Assembly: GCA_014896535.1 (NCBI GenBank)
Contig: JADBKE010000019.1
Coordinates: forward strand, 107,312 to 171,311
Length of the DNA: 64,000 bases
Direction: 5' to 3'
Origin: Candidatus Fermentithermobacillaceae bacterium
Lineage (GTDB): Bacteria > Bacillota > Sulfobacillia > Fermentithermobacillales > DUSS01
Under the pieces are notes generated by a model that saw only the letters and a program-made list of their open reading frames with translations, had not been told where the DNA came from and made no database searches. Position numbers and translations under genes: made by a program. Shown piece after piece: positions 35,532 to 46,081 of this stretch (position 1 is the first letter of the stretch; each line of letters begins with the position of its first letter).

Positions 35532-36263
35532 ATGCTCATCTTCTTGACGAAGGCGACCAGGACCAAACTCCTCATCCTCCTTTGTTTCTGTCTGGTCGTG
35601 ATCGGCGCCAGAACGGGAATGGAGTTATCCAGGTCGGTTCAACGGACAACCGGCGCCAGGGCGAGCCCCATCACCCGGGTGTCCACAAACCGCCCCGAGG
35701 CAGCGTTGATGATCGACGTTATCGCAGCCAATCCAGAAGTCGTACAAGAGGTCCGCAAGGCGCTGTCTCGAGCGGGATTGAGGGTGACGTGGTTCGTCTC
35801 AGCTACCTGGGCGGAATCTCACCCGGAGCTCCTCGCCGCCTTGGTACAGGACGGGCACGAAATCGGCGTCAAAGGAACGGATGACAAGCGCCTCGATAAG
35901 CTCGATGTTGATGAGCTCAAGATTCGTCTCATACGGGCACGGGAAGCCATTGCCAACGCCCAGGTGGAGCCCGCGCCCTTCTTTTACCCTCCCGGGGCAA
36001 AACTCGGCGAAGCCGGAGTGGTGGCAGCCCTCGAGGAAGGCTTTCACACGGTTTTCGGTAGCACCGACCTGCGAAATCTCAAGGGTAAGCCGGAGGACAT
36101 TTCCCGCAAACTGAACCTGATGCCCGGAGACATAGCTCTCATAGAGGTGTCCGGCAAGACTGTGAGACCACCCATTTCATCCATCGAAGCGGTTGGCGCC
36201 TGGGCGAAAGTCCACGGGTTGACGCTGGTGACGATTTCAAGTCTTGTTAAGGGAGTGCGCTGA
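35532..36263 (+). CDS. Membrane-anchored polysaccharide-deacetylase-like protein, catalytic motif lost
   Basis: A 243-residue protein with an N-terminal signal anchor (LLILLCFCLVVIGARTG) and a NodB-like fold. The middle matches the domain's pattern (EVVQEVRKALSRAGLRVTWFVSATWAESHPELLAAL, then DGHEIGVKG). The usual TFDDG metal/base motif is replaced by MIDVIAANP, and the H-x3-H motif by GHEIGVKGTDDK. Enzymatic deacetylation is therefore unlikely, as for several YlxY/PdaB-like sporulation proteins. It converges with a D-Ala-D-Ala carboxypeptidase gene 31 bases away. ATG with GGGGTG upstream. Confidence 0.78.
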   Translation: MLIFLTKATRTKLLILLCFCLVVIGARTGMELSRSVQRTTGARASPITRVSTNRPEAALMIDVIAANPEVVQEVRKALSRAGLRVTWFVSATWAESHPELLAALVQDGHEIGVKGTDDKRLDKLDVDELKIRLIRAREAIANAQVEPAPFFYPPGAKLGEAGVVAALEEGFHTVFGSTDLRNLKGKPEDISRKLNLMPGDIALIEVSGKTVRPPISSIEAVGAWAKVHGLTLVTISSLVKGVR

Positions 36264-36294
36264 AGAAAACCCTGGTGCGTTGCCGGATGAAACC

Positions 36295-37494
36295 TCAGTA
36301 CAGCGAAGACGAAATCATAATCTTCGATATAAGCGCTCCTGCTTGGACCAGGAGATTCAGCGGAGTGAGCCTCTGGACCCGTTCTTCCGCCAGGAGATTT
36401 ACGGACACTAGGGGCTTGCTCCCGAGATAGGCCGTAGCTCTGCCGACTATCGCTCCACGCGCCACCGGAGCGCGCACTTCTCCTGGGACGTCGAGTTCCA
36501 CGCGCAGTCCCGTGGAGAACCTCGGAATGCATACGACGATGTCGTCTGCGAGAACCAGGGGAACTTCGGCCTTGAGACCCCCTGTGACGGGTACGGTAGT
36601 CACCCTTTCTCCGGCGTTCAGAATCTTTTCCGTCCTCCATTGGGAAAAACCGTAGTCGAACAGGGTGGCCGCATCCGACCAGCGGTCGGCGCTGGCCAGC
36701 ACTACGGCCAGAAGGCGCATTCCGTTTCTACTAGCCGACGCCACGAGGCACTGTCCGGCAGCCTCGGTGGTGCCGGTCTTGACGCCATCCGTACCCAGAT
36801 ACAGCCACAGCAGTTTGTTGGTGTTATACAAGGAGATGACTTTATCCCCCCGCGCATCGATCACGTCCTTTTCTTTGGTAGCTACCAGGTTTTTGAAGAA
36901 CGGGTGCTTGAGGGCCGTCCGGGTGATGAGAGCCAAGTCGAAGGCCGTGGTGTAGTGATTCGGGTCGGTAAGTCCATGCGGATTTGAAAACCTCGTATTG
37001 ATGGCCCCCAGTTGCTTTGCCCGCTGGTTCATCATTCGGAAAAACTCGCGGGGATCCCCATTTCCAATGTGTTCGGCTATGGCCCAGGCTGCGTCGTTTC
37101 CCGAATTCAGCATTAGGCCGTACAGGAGGTCTTCCAGGGTGAACTTGTCACCTTCCCTCAGGTACATGCTAGAGCCGGGTTGGGAAGCGGCCTCTTCGGA
37201 GACCTGGACAACCTCTTCGAGGCGGCCTCTCTCCAGAGCGATGAGAGCGGTCATGATCTTCGTGAGGCTCGCCGGGTGCATCCGGGTGAAGGCGTTTCGG
37301 TGGTACAGAATCGTCCCGCTTTGCCATTCCATCAAGATAGCTGCGTAGCAATTCAGGTCGAGCTCGGGCCGAGAAACGGGGACGCTCGGTGCGGGTCCGG
37401 CAGAGGCCGGGGCGGCACCTGTTGCTGCGAGCACCGCGGCGAGAAAACCCCAAATGAGCAACCTGAGGAGCAAACGGGTTCTTTCGGTGGCCAC
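36295..37494 (-). CDS. D-alanyl-D-alanine carboxypeptidase (DacF/PBP5 type)
   Basis: A serine peptidase that trims peptidoglycan stem peptides. The 399-residue protein has a signal peptide (LLLRLLIWGFLAAVLAATGA), active-site SxxK in PASLTKIMTAL near residue 78, SxN in NSGNDAA, and KTG in DGVKTGTTEAAG. A C-terminal beta domain (PBP5_C) follows, and a final amphipathic helix can attach it to the membrane. Length and domains match DacF, used in spore cortex formation, but DacA cannot be excluded. The start is GTG at 37494. Confidence 0.93.
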   Translation of the reverse strand: MATERTRLLLRLLIWGFLAAVLAATGAAPASAGPAPSVPVSRPELDLNCYAAILMEWQSGTILYHRNAFTRMHPASLTKIMTALIALERGRLEEVVQVSEEAASQPGSSMYLREGDKFTLEDLLYGLMLNSGNDAAWAIAEHIGNGDPREFFRMMNQRAKQLGAINTRFSNPHGLTDPNHYTTAFDLALITRTALKHPFFKNLVATKEKDVIDARGDKVISLYNTNKLLWLYLGTDGVKTGTTEAAGQCLVASASRNGMRLLAVVLASADRWSDAATLFDYGFSQWRTEKILNAGERVTTVPVTGGLKAEVPLVLADDIVVCIPRFSTGLRVELDVPGEVRAPVARGAIVGRATAYLGSKPLVSVNLLAEERVQRLTPLNLLVQAGALISKIMISSSLY

Positions 37495-37662
37495 CTTGAG
37501 ACGACTCCCTTTCCCCGGGGGTTGAGGGGACCGGGGTCCCGAGGTCTATTCTATGTCTCGAGCGGGCGCTCTATCTCTTGTGCCCAGAGGTGGAAAAGGC
37601 AGCTTAGGCCGCTCGTACGCGGACAACCTGGGTAGGCCGCGGTAAGCCACACATCTCGGTCG

Positions 37663-38649
37663 TCAGGATGTCCCTTCTGTCTTGAAAACGATGTTGAGAA
37701 CCGGGCCGAAAGGACCCGCTTGGCCCAGGTCTTTTCCATTGGCGGAGAGGTTAACCACCCACGGTCTTCCCAGCCTCAACGATATCTCCCGGTTGGCTTC
37801 GAACTTCCTTTCCGAACCCGGTTCGAGTGTGGCCTCGAAAACGACCCGGCCGTCGCAGATCGCCCTGACCCAGCAGCGACCGTCGTCGACAGGCAAGGTC
37901 CTTAATACCACCACTAGGGAATCCGCCTTTATGGTAAATCCCACGGTTTCCCGGTCCAACTGCTCCTTGGTGATCTCAAGTTCGGGTCCCGCTTTCGGCT
38001 CGGCCGAGGTACTGGGTTCTGCCTGCCCGGTTTGCCCGGTTTGACCCCCCTGCCCACCCCGCCCGGCAGTCCCTCCGGAGGGGGCTCCAGGAGGAGAGGT
38101 CCCTCCCGCGAGTGGCGACGAATTGACGCCTCCCGGTTGTGTACGAGACGCAGGCGTGGTAACAAAGAGCCCAGAATTCCTCGCAACCACTATGCCGGCT
38201 GCTGCGAACAGCACTGCGCATAAAAGCAAAGCGTAAATCCTCTTTCTGCTCCCTGCGGACCCCGCTCGCTGGACCTTTCGCCAGGCGCCATGCCAGCCCC
38301 CGTGCGGTTGTCCCTGGTCATCTGAGGCTTCCGTCCGCCCCGGGCGGGCTCGGCCCGAGGAACCGGTGCGCTCCCGGGATTCGCCGCTTTCTTCCAGCGC
38401 GATCTGAGCGTAACGACGGGAGTATTCCATAGGATCCAAACCTAGAAAACCCGCGTACGACTTGACGAAAGCGCGAAAGTAAGCCTTTCCCACCGGGATA
38501 GAATCGTCGCCGGCCTCCACAGCCTCGATGTAAGCCCGGCGTATTTTTGTGGCCTGAGCCACGTCCTCGATGGATAGTCCCAGTTCCTCCCTCTTGGACC
38601 GCAGCTCGCGTCCGAGAGCTTTGAGTTTCTCCCGTCGTTCTTCCTCCAT
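37663..38649 (-). CDS. RodZ-like membrane protein (HTH_25 plus DUF4115)
   Basis: A 328-residue bitopic protein. The cytoplasmic N-terminus has an Xre-type helix-turn-helix (LRSKREELGLSIEDVAQATK, residues 16-35, then YIEAVEAGDDSIPVGKAYFR). A basic linker leads to one membrane helix (IYALLLCAVLFAAAGIVVA near residue 142), a Pro/Gly/Thr-rich stalk (with GQGGQTGQTGQ) and a C-terminal DUF4115 beta domain ending with FKTEGTS. RodZ links MreB to the cell-wall elongation machinery. It lies 32 bases after asnS on the same strand. Confidence 0.9.
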   Translation of the reverse strand: MEEERREKLKALGRELRSKREELGLSIEDVAQATKIRRAYIEAVEAGDDSIPVGKAYFRAFVKSYAGFLGLDPMEYSRRYAQIALEESGESRERTGSSGRARPGRTEASDDQGQPHGGWHGAWRKVQRAGSAGSRKRIYALLLCAVLFAAAGIVVARNSGLFVTTPASRTQPGGVNSSPLAGGTSPPGAPSGGTAGRGGQGGQTGQTGQAEPSTSAEPKAGPELEITKEQLDRETVGFTIKADSLVVVLRTLPVDDGRCWVRAICDGRVVFEATLEPGSERKFEANREISLRLGRPWVVNLSANGKDLGQAGPFGPVLNIVFKTEGTS

Positions 38650-38681
38650 GGCGCTTATGCCCCCTCAAACTGCCGTGTGCC

Positions 38682-40010
38682 TTAAGGCCTCATTCTCGTC
38701 AACATTCTCGGGAAGGGCGCTGTCTCCCGAACGTGTTCAAGGCCGCATATCCAGGCGACGGCTCTCTCTATTCCCATCCCGAAGCCGGAGTGGGGAACGG
38801 AACCGTATTTCCTCAGGTCGAGGTACCACTGATAGTCCTCGACGGGAAGTTTGTGCTCCCGGATTCTATCCATCAGCAAGTCGAAGTCGTGGATTCTCTG
38901 CCCTCCCCCGGTGATCTCGCCGTAACCTTCCGGCGCCAACAGGTCCGCGCCCAGAACCACGTCGTCCCTGGACGGGTCAGGTTGCATGTAGAAGGCTTTT
39001 ATCGCTTTGGGATAATGGGTGACGAAAACGGGTTTGTCCCACATGAGGCTGATTTCAGATTCGTGGGGCGCCCCGAAATCGTCTCCCCACGCGATCTCGT
39101 AGCCCTTTTCCTGCAGCGCTTTCACCGCTTCGTCGTACGTCATCCTCGGGAACGGCGGAACGATTTTGGCCAAAACTTCGGGATCGCGACCGATTTCCCT
39201 GAGCTCCTTCTCGCAAGTCTCGAGCACCCTGGCGACGACGTAGCTCACCATCGCCTCTTCAAACTTCAGCAGATCCTCAAACTCCATGTACGCGGCCTCC
39301 GGTTCGACCATCCAGAACTCGGCCAGATGCCGCCTGGTCTTGGACTTTTCGGCCCGGAAAGTCGGTCCGAAGCAGTACACGCGCCCCAGTGCCATCGCCG
39401 CAGCTTCCATATACAGCTGACCCGACTGGCTTAGATACGCCTTGTCCTCAAAGTACCTGGTCTCAAATAAAGTCGTAGTGCCCTCGCACACCGAGGGGGT
39501 CAGGATGGGAGCCGATACCTCGATGAACCCCTGTTTGTCCAAAAACTCCCTGCATGCGGCCATGAAACGCGCGCGGACGGTCAGGATGGCCCTTTGCCTC
39601 GGCGTTCGTATCCACAGGTGCCGGTGGTCCAGGAGAAAGTCCACGCCGTGTTCTTTTAACGTGATTGGATAGTCGGGGTCGGCTTCATCCACGACGCGAA
39701 AGTCAAGGAGGTGGATTTCGTACCCCCCGGGCGCCCTTTTATCCTCCCTCACCTTTCCTACCACCACGATGGAGCTTTCCTGTGGTAGGCGGTCCAGGAG
39801 CTTAACCCCTTCGTCCCCCACGTCTTCGCGGGAAGCTACCGCCTGAATGAGTCCCGTACCGTCCCGCACGATGACGAAAACGATCTTCCCCGAGGACCGT
39901 TTGTTGTACACCCACCCTTTGATGCGGCAAAGGTCCTCGTTAAAGCGGGATATTTCCGAAATAGTGCAGTCTTTTACCGCCGGGTCGTCCACGAGTCTTG
40001 CCCGAGTCAA
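38682..40010 (-). CDS. asnS: Asparagine-tRNA ligase
   Basis: Class II aminoacyl-tRNA synthetase charging tRNA-Asn. The 443-residue enzyme has an N-terminal OB anticodon domain ([23 protein letters not shown]), motif 2 ([20 protein letters not shown]) and motif 3 ([20 protein letters not shown]). The tail [10 protein letters not shown] and the E-rich AsnRS insertion separate it from AspRS. TTG at 40010 is chosen because AGGAGG lies about eight bases upstream; the next in-frame TTG at 40016 is too close to it. No T-box leader (no AGGGTGG element) is seen in the 163 bases upstream. Confidence 0.95.
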   Translation of the reverse strand: MTRARLVDDPAVKDCTISEISRFNEDLCRIKGWVYNKRSSGKIVFVIVRDGTGLIQAVASREDVGDEGVKLLDRLPQESSIVVVGKVREDKRAPGGYEIHLLDFRVVDEADPDYPITLKEHGVDFLLDHRHLWIRTPRQRAILTVRARFMAACREFLDKQGFIEVSAPILTPSVCEGTTTLFETRYFEDKAYLSQSGQLYMEAAAMALGRVYCFGPTFRAEKSKTRRHLAEFWMVEPEAAYMEFEDLLKFEEAMVSYVVARVLETCEKELREIGRDPEVLAKIVPPFPRMTYDEAVKALQEKGYEIAWGDDFGAPHESEISLMWDKPVFVTHYPKAIKAFYMQPDPSRDDVVLGADLLAPEGYGEITGGGQRIHDFDLLMDRIREHKLPVEDYQWYLDLRKYGSVPHSGFGMGIERAVAWICGLEHVRETAPFPRMLTRMRP

Positions 40011-40179
40011 ATACAAACCCTCCTATTCCAACTCTTTACGAGGTATAGACGCGTCGGTGGTCTTTGCGCCGAAGCTCTCCCTCTCCGAAGCTGTCTCATA
40101 AATCAGTTTACACCAGGGGTGTGCGTTTTTCGAGGAAACTTGTAGGCGGACGGATACCCCGAAAGTCAAATGGGTAACG

Positions 40180-42888
40180 CTACGTTCCACCCGTAGCTGC
40201 CCCGCCCAGACGGCGCATCTCCTCCAGAACCCGCCCGAGCTCGTCGATGGCCCTGCCGTACCCGGCCCAGTCACCCTGCCTGAGCTTTTCCTGAGCTTCG
40301 CGGTAAAGCGCATTAGCTCGCTCAACCAGGGAACCCATGTTCCCCGGCCCGGTGGGCGTTCCAGGCGTGACGGGGGGTGCCTCGGTCGTTCCCAGAAGCT
40401 GCTCGAAGGCGTCCCTCACCGACACACCCATGACAACCTTGCCGGCGTGATAGACGAGGACTCTCTTGAGTTCGGGGATCTGAACGTTTTCCGCCTGGAT
40501 GTAAAGGGGTTCCACGTACAGGATGGACGTGTCGATGGGAATCGCCAGAAGATTTCCTCGAATCACCTGCGAGCCCACCTGGCCCCACAGGGTCATAGCT
40601 TGAGATATTGCGGGATCCTGGGCGAATATGGATTCCACCTGCATGGGCCCGGGAACGAGCTTATCCTTGGGGAACCGGAACAGAAGCATTTTTCCGTAAT
40701 GCTCGGGATCGCAACGGGCGCACAACCAGGCCGTCATGTTCGGTTTTCCCCTGGGCGTGAACGGCCTCATGAGAATGTACTCTCCCGTCTCGGCGGTCGG
40801 CAGCTTTATCACCACGTAATACGGTTCAACGGGACGGGTCTGCCTGCCACTGTCCATTTCCTGTGGTATCTCCCAGTAGTCTTCCTTATTGTAATAGACC
40901 CGCGGATCCGTCATATGGTAAGTGGTCAGCATCCTCGACTGAATCTCGAACAGGTCTTGCGGGTACCGGATATGGGCGAGAATCTCGCGAGGCATCTCTT
41001 CTTTCGGTTTCAAGAGTTCCGGAAAAATTTTCTGGTACGTAGAGATGATGGGATCGGTCTCATCGAAACGATAAAACGCGACCTTGCCGTCGTAGGCGTC
41101 TACGACGGCTTTTACCGAGTTCCTGATGTAGTTGACCCCCGTATCCGCGTCGGGTTGGCTGTAGGGGTAGTTGGCCGAAACAGTGTAGGCATCGATCACC
41201 CAATAGAGCTTTCCACCCGCGAGCACCATGTAGGGATCTCTGTCATACATGAAGAACGGCGCTATCGCCTGCACTCTTTCGAGCACGTTCCGCCTGAACA
41301 CCATCACGCTGTCGGGGGTTAGCGCACCCGAGACCATGATCTGGTAGTCCCTGAACCTCAACGTGAAAGCCAGGCGCTTAAGGAAGTTGTCCAGCTTGAT
41401 CCCGGCGTTGCCCTCGTAGAAGGCAGCGGCCACAGCTTCCTCGCCCATTCGCGGATAATCGAACTCGGGTTCCTTGGTCTTGAGAATGACGTAATGGTTG
41501 GTAAGCTCCCCGAAGTACACCTCGGGACGATTGATGGGAAGATCAGGAGGAGTCTTCGGCGGGACGTCCTTCACGTAAAAGGAGGGCATTCCTCCGGCTT
41601 CGACCCCCGAAGCCGGACTCATGACCAGCCCGTATCCGTGGGTGTACTTCAGGTGAAGGTTGACCCAGGTCAGCGCGTCCGGAGGCAAAAGCGAAATGTC
41701 GATTTCCCTGGGAGACAGAAACACCTGACGGTACTGTCCGTTCACGGTGTATCTGTCCACGTCCACATCGTGAAAGCGGTAGTACATCCGGATTTCCTGG
41801 ATCTGCCTGTACGTCTGCGCAAGTACCCTGTAATCCCAGAGACGAAGGTTTTCAACGGTTGAAGCGTTACGAGCCAGCGTTTCCCAGGATAGCGTGTCCA
41901 GTGCCGGATATTCCACCTCTTCTATCTGATCCAAGTTGAACGCCTGTCTGGTGAAAGCTATGTTCTTCTCTATAAAGGGGATTTCATAGGCTATTTCGTT
42001 GGGAGAAACCGTAAACTGCTGCATAAACGCAGGATAAGCCCAACCGACCGCGACGGACAAAACCACCAACGCAACAGCCGCGTACCCCGTCCATCGAAGA
42101 CTCCTGAGAGCGATGGATAAAAGTGAGATACCCGCGGCCACAATGGAGTAGCCCATGAGGATTCTGTAAGCCGGAACCTGCGCGTGGATGTCGGTATAGC
42201 TCGCTCCGAAGGCGACCCCTCGGGGTGAATACATCAGGTTCCAGGTGGATATCTGATAGCCATATGCCTTGAGGAGGAACAGCCCGGCGGCAACCACGGA
42301 CAGATGAACCAGCGCACGCCTTGAAGTTACAACTCTTCTCCCGCTTATTCTGAGGTCTCCGAGGACGTAATAGATGATGCCCGAAAGTATAAGGGACAAC
42401 AGGCCCGCCGCCCACAAGGATTGCTGGACCATCTGGATAAAAGGGAGCTTGAAGACGTAAAAGCCCACATCCTGTCCGAAAAAGGGATCGGTGATTCCGA
42501 AAGGCGTCGCGTTGAGATACGCGAGAACGATGTGCCATTGCCCAAATAAGGCCAGGCCGCCCAAAAAGCCCGGTATCAGCGCTACAAAGTATAACCACCT
42601 TCTCACCGACGGGGGCAACTGGACAGGCATGATCACCCCGCCTACTATGGTGAGCTCTTGTCTCCGCCAGAAAACCGCCGCCAGGTTCGCGAGAGCTACC
42701 AGGGAAAACGCGAAGCCCCCCACCAGCGCCAGAACCCACTTGGCCTGGAGAATCCTCATGAACACCGAAAGGTACCCCACTTCACGGAACCACAGAAGGT
42801 CCGTATAAAAGTTGGCAAGCTTTGTAGCTACCAGACCCAGGAAAATTGCCAGACCAAGGGAAACCCACAGCCACCGTCTGGATGGCAC
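40180..42888 (-). CDS. UPF0182 family large membrane protein
   Basis: A 902-residue protein of the UPF0182/COG1615 family, function unknown. Seven or so membrane helices occupy the first 300 residues (WLWVSLGLAIFLGLVATKLA, GGFAFSLVALANLAAVFW and so on). A large extracytoplasmic domain follows with conserved segments such as GYGLVMSPASGVEAGG, YYVVIKLPTAETGEYILM and MTAWLCARCDPEHYGK. The C-terminus ends with a Pro/Gly/Thr linker and a charged helix (YREAQEKLRQGDWAGYGRAI). The GTG start at 42888 is used. It stands 163 bases before asnS. Confidence 0.92.
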   Translation of the reverse strand: MPSRRWLWVSLGLAIFLGLVATKLANFYTDLLWFREVGYLSVFMRILQAKWVLALVGGFAFSLVALANLAAVFWRRQELTIVGGVIMPVQLPPSVRRWLYFVALIPGFLGGLALFGQWHIVLAYLNATPFGITDPFFGQDVGFYVFKLPFIQMVQQSLWAAGLLSLILSGIIYYVLGDLRISGRRVVTSRRALVHLSVVAAGLFLLKAYGYQISTWNLMYSPRGVAFGASYTDIHAQVPAYRILMGYSIVAAGISLLSIALRSLRWTGYAAVALVVLSVAVGWAYPAFMQQFTVSPNEIAYEIPFIEKNIAFTRQAFNLDQIEEVEYPALDTLSWETLARNASTVENLRLWDYRVLAQTYRQIQEIRMYYRFHDVDVDRYTVNGQYRQVFLSPREIDISLLPPDALTWVNLHLKYTHGYGLVMSPASGVEAGGMPSFYVKDVPPKTPPDLPINRPEVYFGELTNHYVILKTKEPEFDYPRMGEEAVAAAFYEGNAGIKLDNFLKRLAFTLRFRDYQIMVSGALTPDSVMVFRRNVLERVQAIAPFFMYDRDPYMVLAGGKLYWVIDAYTVSANYPYSQPDADTGVNYIRNSVKAVVDAYDGKVAFYRFDETDPIISTYQKIFPELLKPKEEMPREILAHIRYPQDLFEIQSRMLTTYHMTDPRVYYNKEDYWEIPQEMDSGRQTRPVEPYYVVIKLPTAETGEYILMRPFTPRGKPNMTAWLCARCDPEHYGKMLLFRFPKDKLVPGPMQVESIFAQDPAISQAMTLWGQVGSQVIRGNLLAIPIDTSILYVEPLYIQAENVQIPELKRVLVYHAGKVVMGVSVRDAFEQLLGTTEAPPVTPGTPTGPGNMGSLVERANALYREAQEKLRQGDWAGYGRAIDELGRVLEEMRRLGGAATGGT

Positions 42889-43059
42889 AGGCCATCACCT
42901 GCCCCCAATCAGTAATCGGATAGCTCTCCACCGCACCGCGTTAGACCGGGCGTAATTGAGCCAGCTCCCAAACTTCTGCTTCGGGACCCGCTCCGGAAAA
43001 TCTCCTCCAGACCCCGGACACCGTACCAGTCAAGCCGAACCTCAAAGGAATGCTTCAAA

Positions 43060-44385
43060 CTACCTTGTCCGCGACAGTATTTTCTCCCAAGTGGAAAGGT
43101 ATTCCTCCCTGGTCAAAGCCGGTCGGAACTCCTCGACTATGCGTCGTCCCGTGGATGCGTCGTCCCACAGAAGGTCGATGACGGTGGCCGCCAGAAGCTT
43201 CGCCGGAAGGACGTATGCCGTTTCCGGATCGTCAACCAGGAAGTTCTCAGAATGAGCCGATCCTTTCGCCCCTCCAACCGACGGGTGAATGGCCGGCATG
43301 ATGTGACTCAAGTCCCCGATGTCAGAAGATCCCGCGCTGTAGCCCCCCTCGGACACCCGGGAAGGCCCTACCATGTCCTCGGCGTTCGCCCGAAAGACCT
43401 CCGCCAGAGCCGGGGCTGGAATCCGGGGCAGGTAGCCCGGTAAATCCTCGACGGTTACCTCGGCCCCTATGGCCATGGCACCCGCGAAGAACGCCCTGTT
43501 GACCTTGGAGTTGGCATCGATCATCGCCTCAATGCTTGACGCCCGAACGTAACTCTCGATCCGGACGTCGGCCGGGATCACGTTGACGATATCTCCTCCC
43601 TTAGTAATTATCGGATGGACCCGCACGTGATCCTCATCTTTCCAGGTTTCCCGTAGCATGCTTACTCCAATCAACCCGAGGATAGCGGCATTCAAAGCGT
43701 TTATGCCCATATGAGGCGCGGCGCCGGCATGAGCTTCCTTGCCGCGGTAGCGCACAAGTTTTCCAATGAACCCGTTGGAACTCTCTCCGATGGTGACGAC
43801 TTTATCGTCGGACAGGCCGGCAAGGTGAACCATCATCGCCATATCCACGTCGTCGAAAAAGCCCCTCGCGATAAGCTCCTGTTTCCCCCCGAGAAATCTA
43901 ATGGTTCCCTTCCTCCTCAGGGCTTGTCTCCATTCTATTTCCACATATTCCTCGGCAGGAACTCCCAAGAACGTAATCCTGCCCGACAGGTAGTTCTTGG
44001 CGCCCGAGAGAACCAGGCCCATAGCAGCTCCTATTACCGACGCCACCTGCGCATTGTGGCCGCAGGCGTGAGCCGCCCCGGTCACCGGGTCCGCGTAGGG
44101 GTGGCCCGGACAAAGAACCGAATCGAGCTCTCCCATGACGCAAACGTTGGGCCCGGCCCTGCCGGTGTCGAGCACGCCTGCGGCGCCCGTTATGGCGAGC
44201 CCCTCCCTGACCTCAAGGCCCAGCTCCCGCAATCTGTTCGCGACCACGCTCGTCGTCCTCTGTTCCTTAAAGCCCAGCTCCGGATGCCTCAGGATGTCCT
44301 CGCCTATCGCAATGATTTCTTCGCGAGTTTTGTCAATAGCGGCAACGACATGCTCCTTGAGATCCTCTTTCGTCACGGTGACCAC
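43060..44385 (-). CDS. M20 family metallopeptidase/amidohydrolase (AbgB-like)
   Basis: A dizinc amidohydrolase of 441 residues. Typical motifs are ILRHPELGFKEQRTT near residue 27, the zinc-site motif AHACGHNAQVASV near residue 105, EEYVEIEW with the catalytic glutamate pair, and a dimerisation domain in the middle (HAGAAPHMGINALNAAI). The C-terminal zinc ligand lies in HPSVGGAKGSAHSENF. Resemblance is closest to AbgB-type p-aminobenzoyl-glutamate hydrolases and related amidases, so N-acyl amino acids are likely substrates. The start is GTG. It follows hutU by 49 bases and may share its transcript. Confidence 0.88.
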   Translation of the reverse strand: MVTVTKEDLKEHVVAAIDKTREEIIAIGEDILRHPELGFKEQRTTSVVANRLRELGLEVREGLAITGAAGVLDTGRAGPNVCVMGELDSVLCPGHPYADPVTGAAHACGHNAQVASVIGAAMGLVLSGAKNYLSGRITFLGVPAEEYVEIEWRQALRRKGTIRFLGGKQELIARGFFDDVDMAMMVHLAGLSDDKVVTIGESSNGFIGKLVRYRGKEAHAGAAPHMGINALNAAILGLIGVSMLRETWKDEDHVRVHPIITKGGDIVNVIPADVRIESYVRASSIEAMIDANSKVNRAFFAGAMAIGAEVTVEDLPGYLPRIPAPALAEVFRANAEDMVGPSRVSEGGYSAGSSDIGDLSHIMPAIHPSVGGAKGSAHSENFLVDDPETAYVLPAKLLAATVIDLLWDDASTGRRIVEEFRPALTREEYLSTWEKILSRTR

Positions 44386-44434
44386 CGCCTGAACCCGGAG
44401 TCCTGCGGCTCGGAACCGCAGAGCCGGTGCGTCC

Positions 44435-46081
44435 TCACCTCAGCATCGGCATTTTCAGCGAATGACGTTTTGCCGTCTCGATAGCTTTTTCGTAACCGGC
44501 GTCGGCATGCCTCACCACGCCTATGCCCGGGTCCGAGTTCAAGACCCGCTCCAGGCGCCAGGCGGCGTCCGGAGTGCCATCGGCCACCACGACCATGCCG
44601 GCATGAATCGACAGTCCTATTCCAACGCCTCCTCCGTGATGCACCGAAACCCATGATGCTCCGCAAGCGGTGTTCAACAGAGCGTTTAAGATGGGCCAGT
44701 CGGCGATGGCGTCCGAGCCGTCCTTCATCCCCTCGGTTTCTCTGTAAGGCGAAGCCACCGAACCGGTGTCCAGATGGTCCCGACCTATCACGATGGGGCA
44801 CTTCAAGATGCCTTTCGCGACCATTTCGTTGATCTTCAAGCCAAACCGAGCCCTCTCGCCGTAACCAAGCCAGCACACTCGCGAGGGGAGACCCTGGAAC
44901 GGAACGTGCTTTTCAGCTTTGGTGATCCACCGTCTCAGCGTGGTGTTCTCCGGAAACAGCTCCAGGACGACCTCGTCCGTCTTGAGGATGTCTTCCGGGT
45001 CACCTGAAAGGGCTGCCCACCGGAATGGCCCCCGGCCTTCGCAGAACAGGGGCCTGATGTAAGCCTGCACGAATCCCGGGTAGGAGAAAGCTTCCTCAAA
45101 ACCGGCGGCTTTGGCCTGTCCACGCAGATTGTTCCCGTAATCGAACGCCACGGCTCCCCGTTTTTGCATTTCAACGATGGCCTGGCAGTGACGCTTCATG
45201 GACTCCATTGATCTGCGCACGTACTCTTCGGGGTTACGCTTTCTGAGGTCCCGAGCTTCAGCCAGGCTCATGCCTCCCGGCACATACCCGTCGAGGGCGT
45301 CGTGAGCCGAAGTCTGATCCGTCACCACGTCGGGGATGATACCTCGCCTTACGAACTCCGGATGAGTTTCGGACGCATTGCCCAAGAGCGCGATGGAAAG
45401 TGGCCTTTTTTCGTCCAGGGCGCGCCGGGCCATGGAAATCGCCTCATCCATGCTGGTGGTCATCACATCAACGTACCCGGCGTCCAACCGTTTCTTTATC
45501 CGTTCGGGATCTACTTCTACGATAATTCCCACTCCGTCGTTCATCGTGATGGCCAGCGGTTGGGCACCGCCCATCCCGCCGAGGCCGGCGGTGAGCACCA
45601 GTTTCCCCTTGAGGCTACCGCCGAAGTGCCGTTCGGCGCAGGCGGCAAACGTTTCGAACGTCCCCTGAAGGATTCCCTGAGTTCCGATGTAAATCCAGCT
45701 TCCGGCCGTCATCTGACCGTACATCGTCAGACCTTTGGCCTCGTACTCCCAAAAGTTCTCCCACGTAGCCCACTTAGGGACCAGCATGGCGTTGGAAATG
45801 AGGACCCTGGGAGCAAGTCTGTGCGTGGGAAAGACCGCCACGGGTTTTCCCGACTGGACGAGCAGAGTCTCTTCGTCGCCCAGCTCCCGCAAGGCCTTCA
45901 CAATGGCGTGGTAACACTCCCAATTCCGGGCGGCCTTGCCCGTTCCCCCGTAGACGATGAGGTCTTCGGGTTTTTCGGCGAGCTCCAGGTTATTCATGAG
46001 CATCCGCAAAGCCGCTTCCTGCTGCCAAGAGCGGCATGATATCTCGGGGCCCCGCGGAGCTCGTATCTGTTGAGATGGCAA
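44435..46081 (-). CDS. hutU: Urocanate hydratase
   Basis: Second enzyme of histidine degradation; converts urocanate to imidazolone propionate with tightly bound NAD. The 548-residue length is normal. Signatures include [16 protein letters not shown], the NAD-binding [17 protein letters not shown] near residue 173, and [20 protein letters not shown] with the conserved active-site region around [18 protein letters not shown] at 46081 stands eight bases after AAAGGAGG. No hutH, hutI or hutG is in the window, so the rest of the pathway must be elsewhere or absent. Confidence 0.97.
   Translation of the reverse strand: MPSQQIRAPRGPEISCRSWQQEAALRMLMNNLELAEKPEDLIVYGGTGKAARNWECYHAIVKALRELGDEETLLVQSGKPVAVFPTHRLAPRVLISNAMLVPKWATWENFWEYEAKGLTMYGQMTAGSWIYIGTQGILQGTFETFAACAERHFGGSLKGKLVLTAGLGGMGGAQPLAITMNDGVGIIVEVDPERIKKRLDAGYVDVMTTSMDEAISMARRALDEKRPLSIALLGNASETHPEFVRRGIIPDVVTDQTSAHDALDGYVPGGMSLAEARDLRKRNPEEYVRRSMESMKRHCQAIVEMQKRGAVAFDYGNNLRGQAKAAGFEEAFSYPGFVQAYIRPLFCEGRGPFRWAALSGDPEDILKTDEVVLELFPENTTLRRWITKAEKHVPFQGLPSRVCWLGYGERARFGLKINEMVAKGILKCPIVIGRDHLDTGSVASPYRETEGMKDGSDAIADWPILNALLNTACGASWVSVHHGGGVGIGLSIHAGMVVVADGTPDAAWRLERVLNSDPGIGVVRHADAGYEKAIETAKRHSLKMPMLR

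Noticed and set aside
40011-40179. T-box riboswitch upstream of asnS
   Set aside because: Searched for the conserved AGGGTGGNACCGCG element and a terminator; neither is present.
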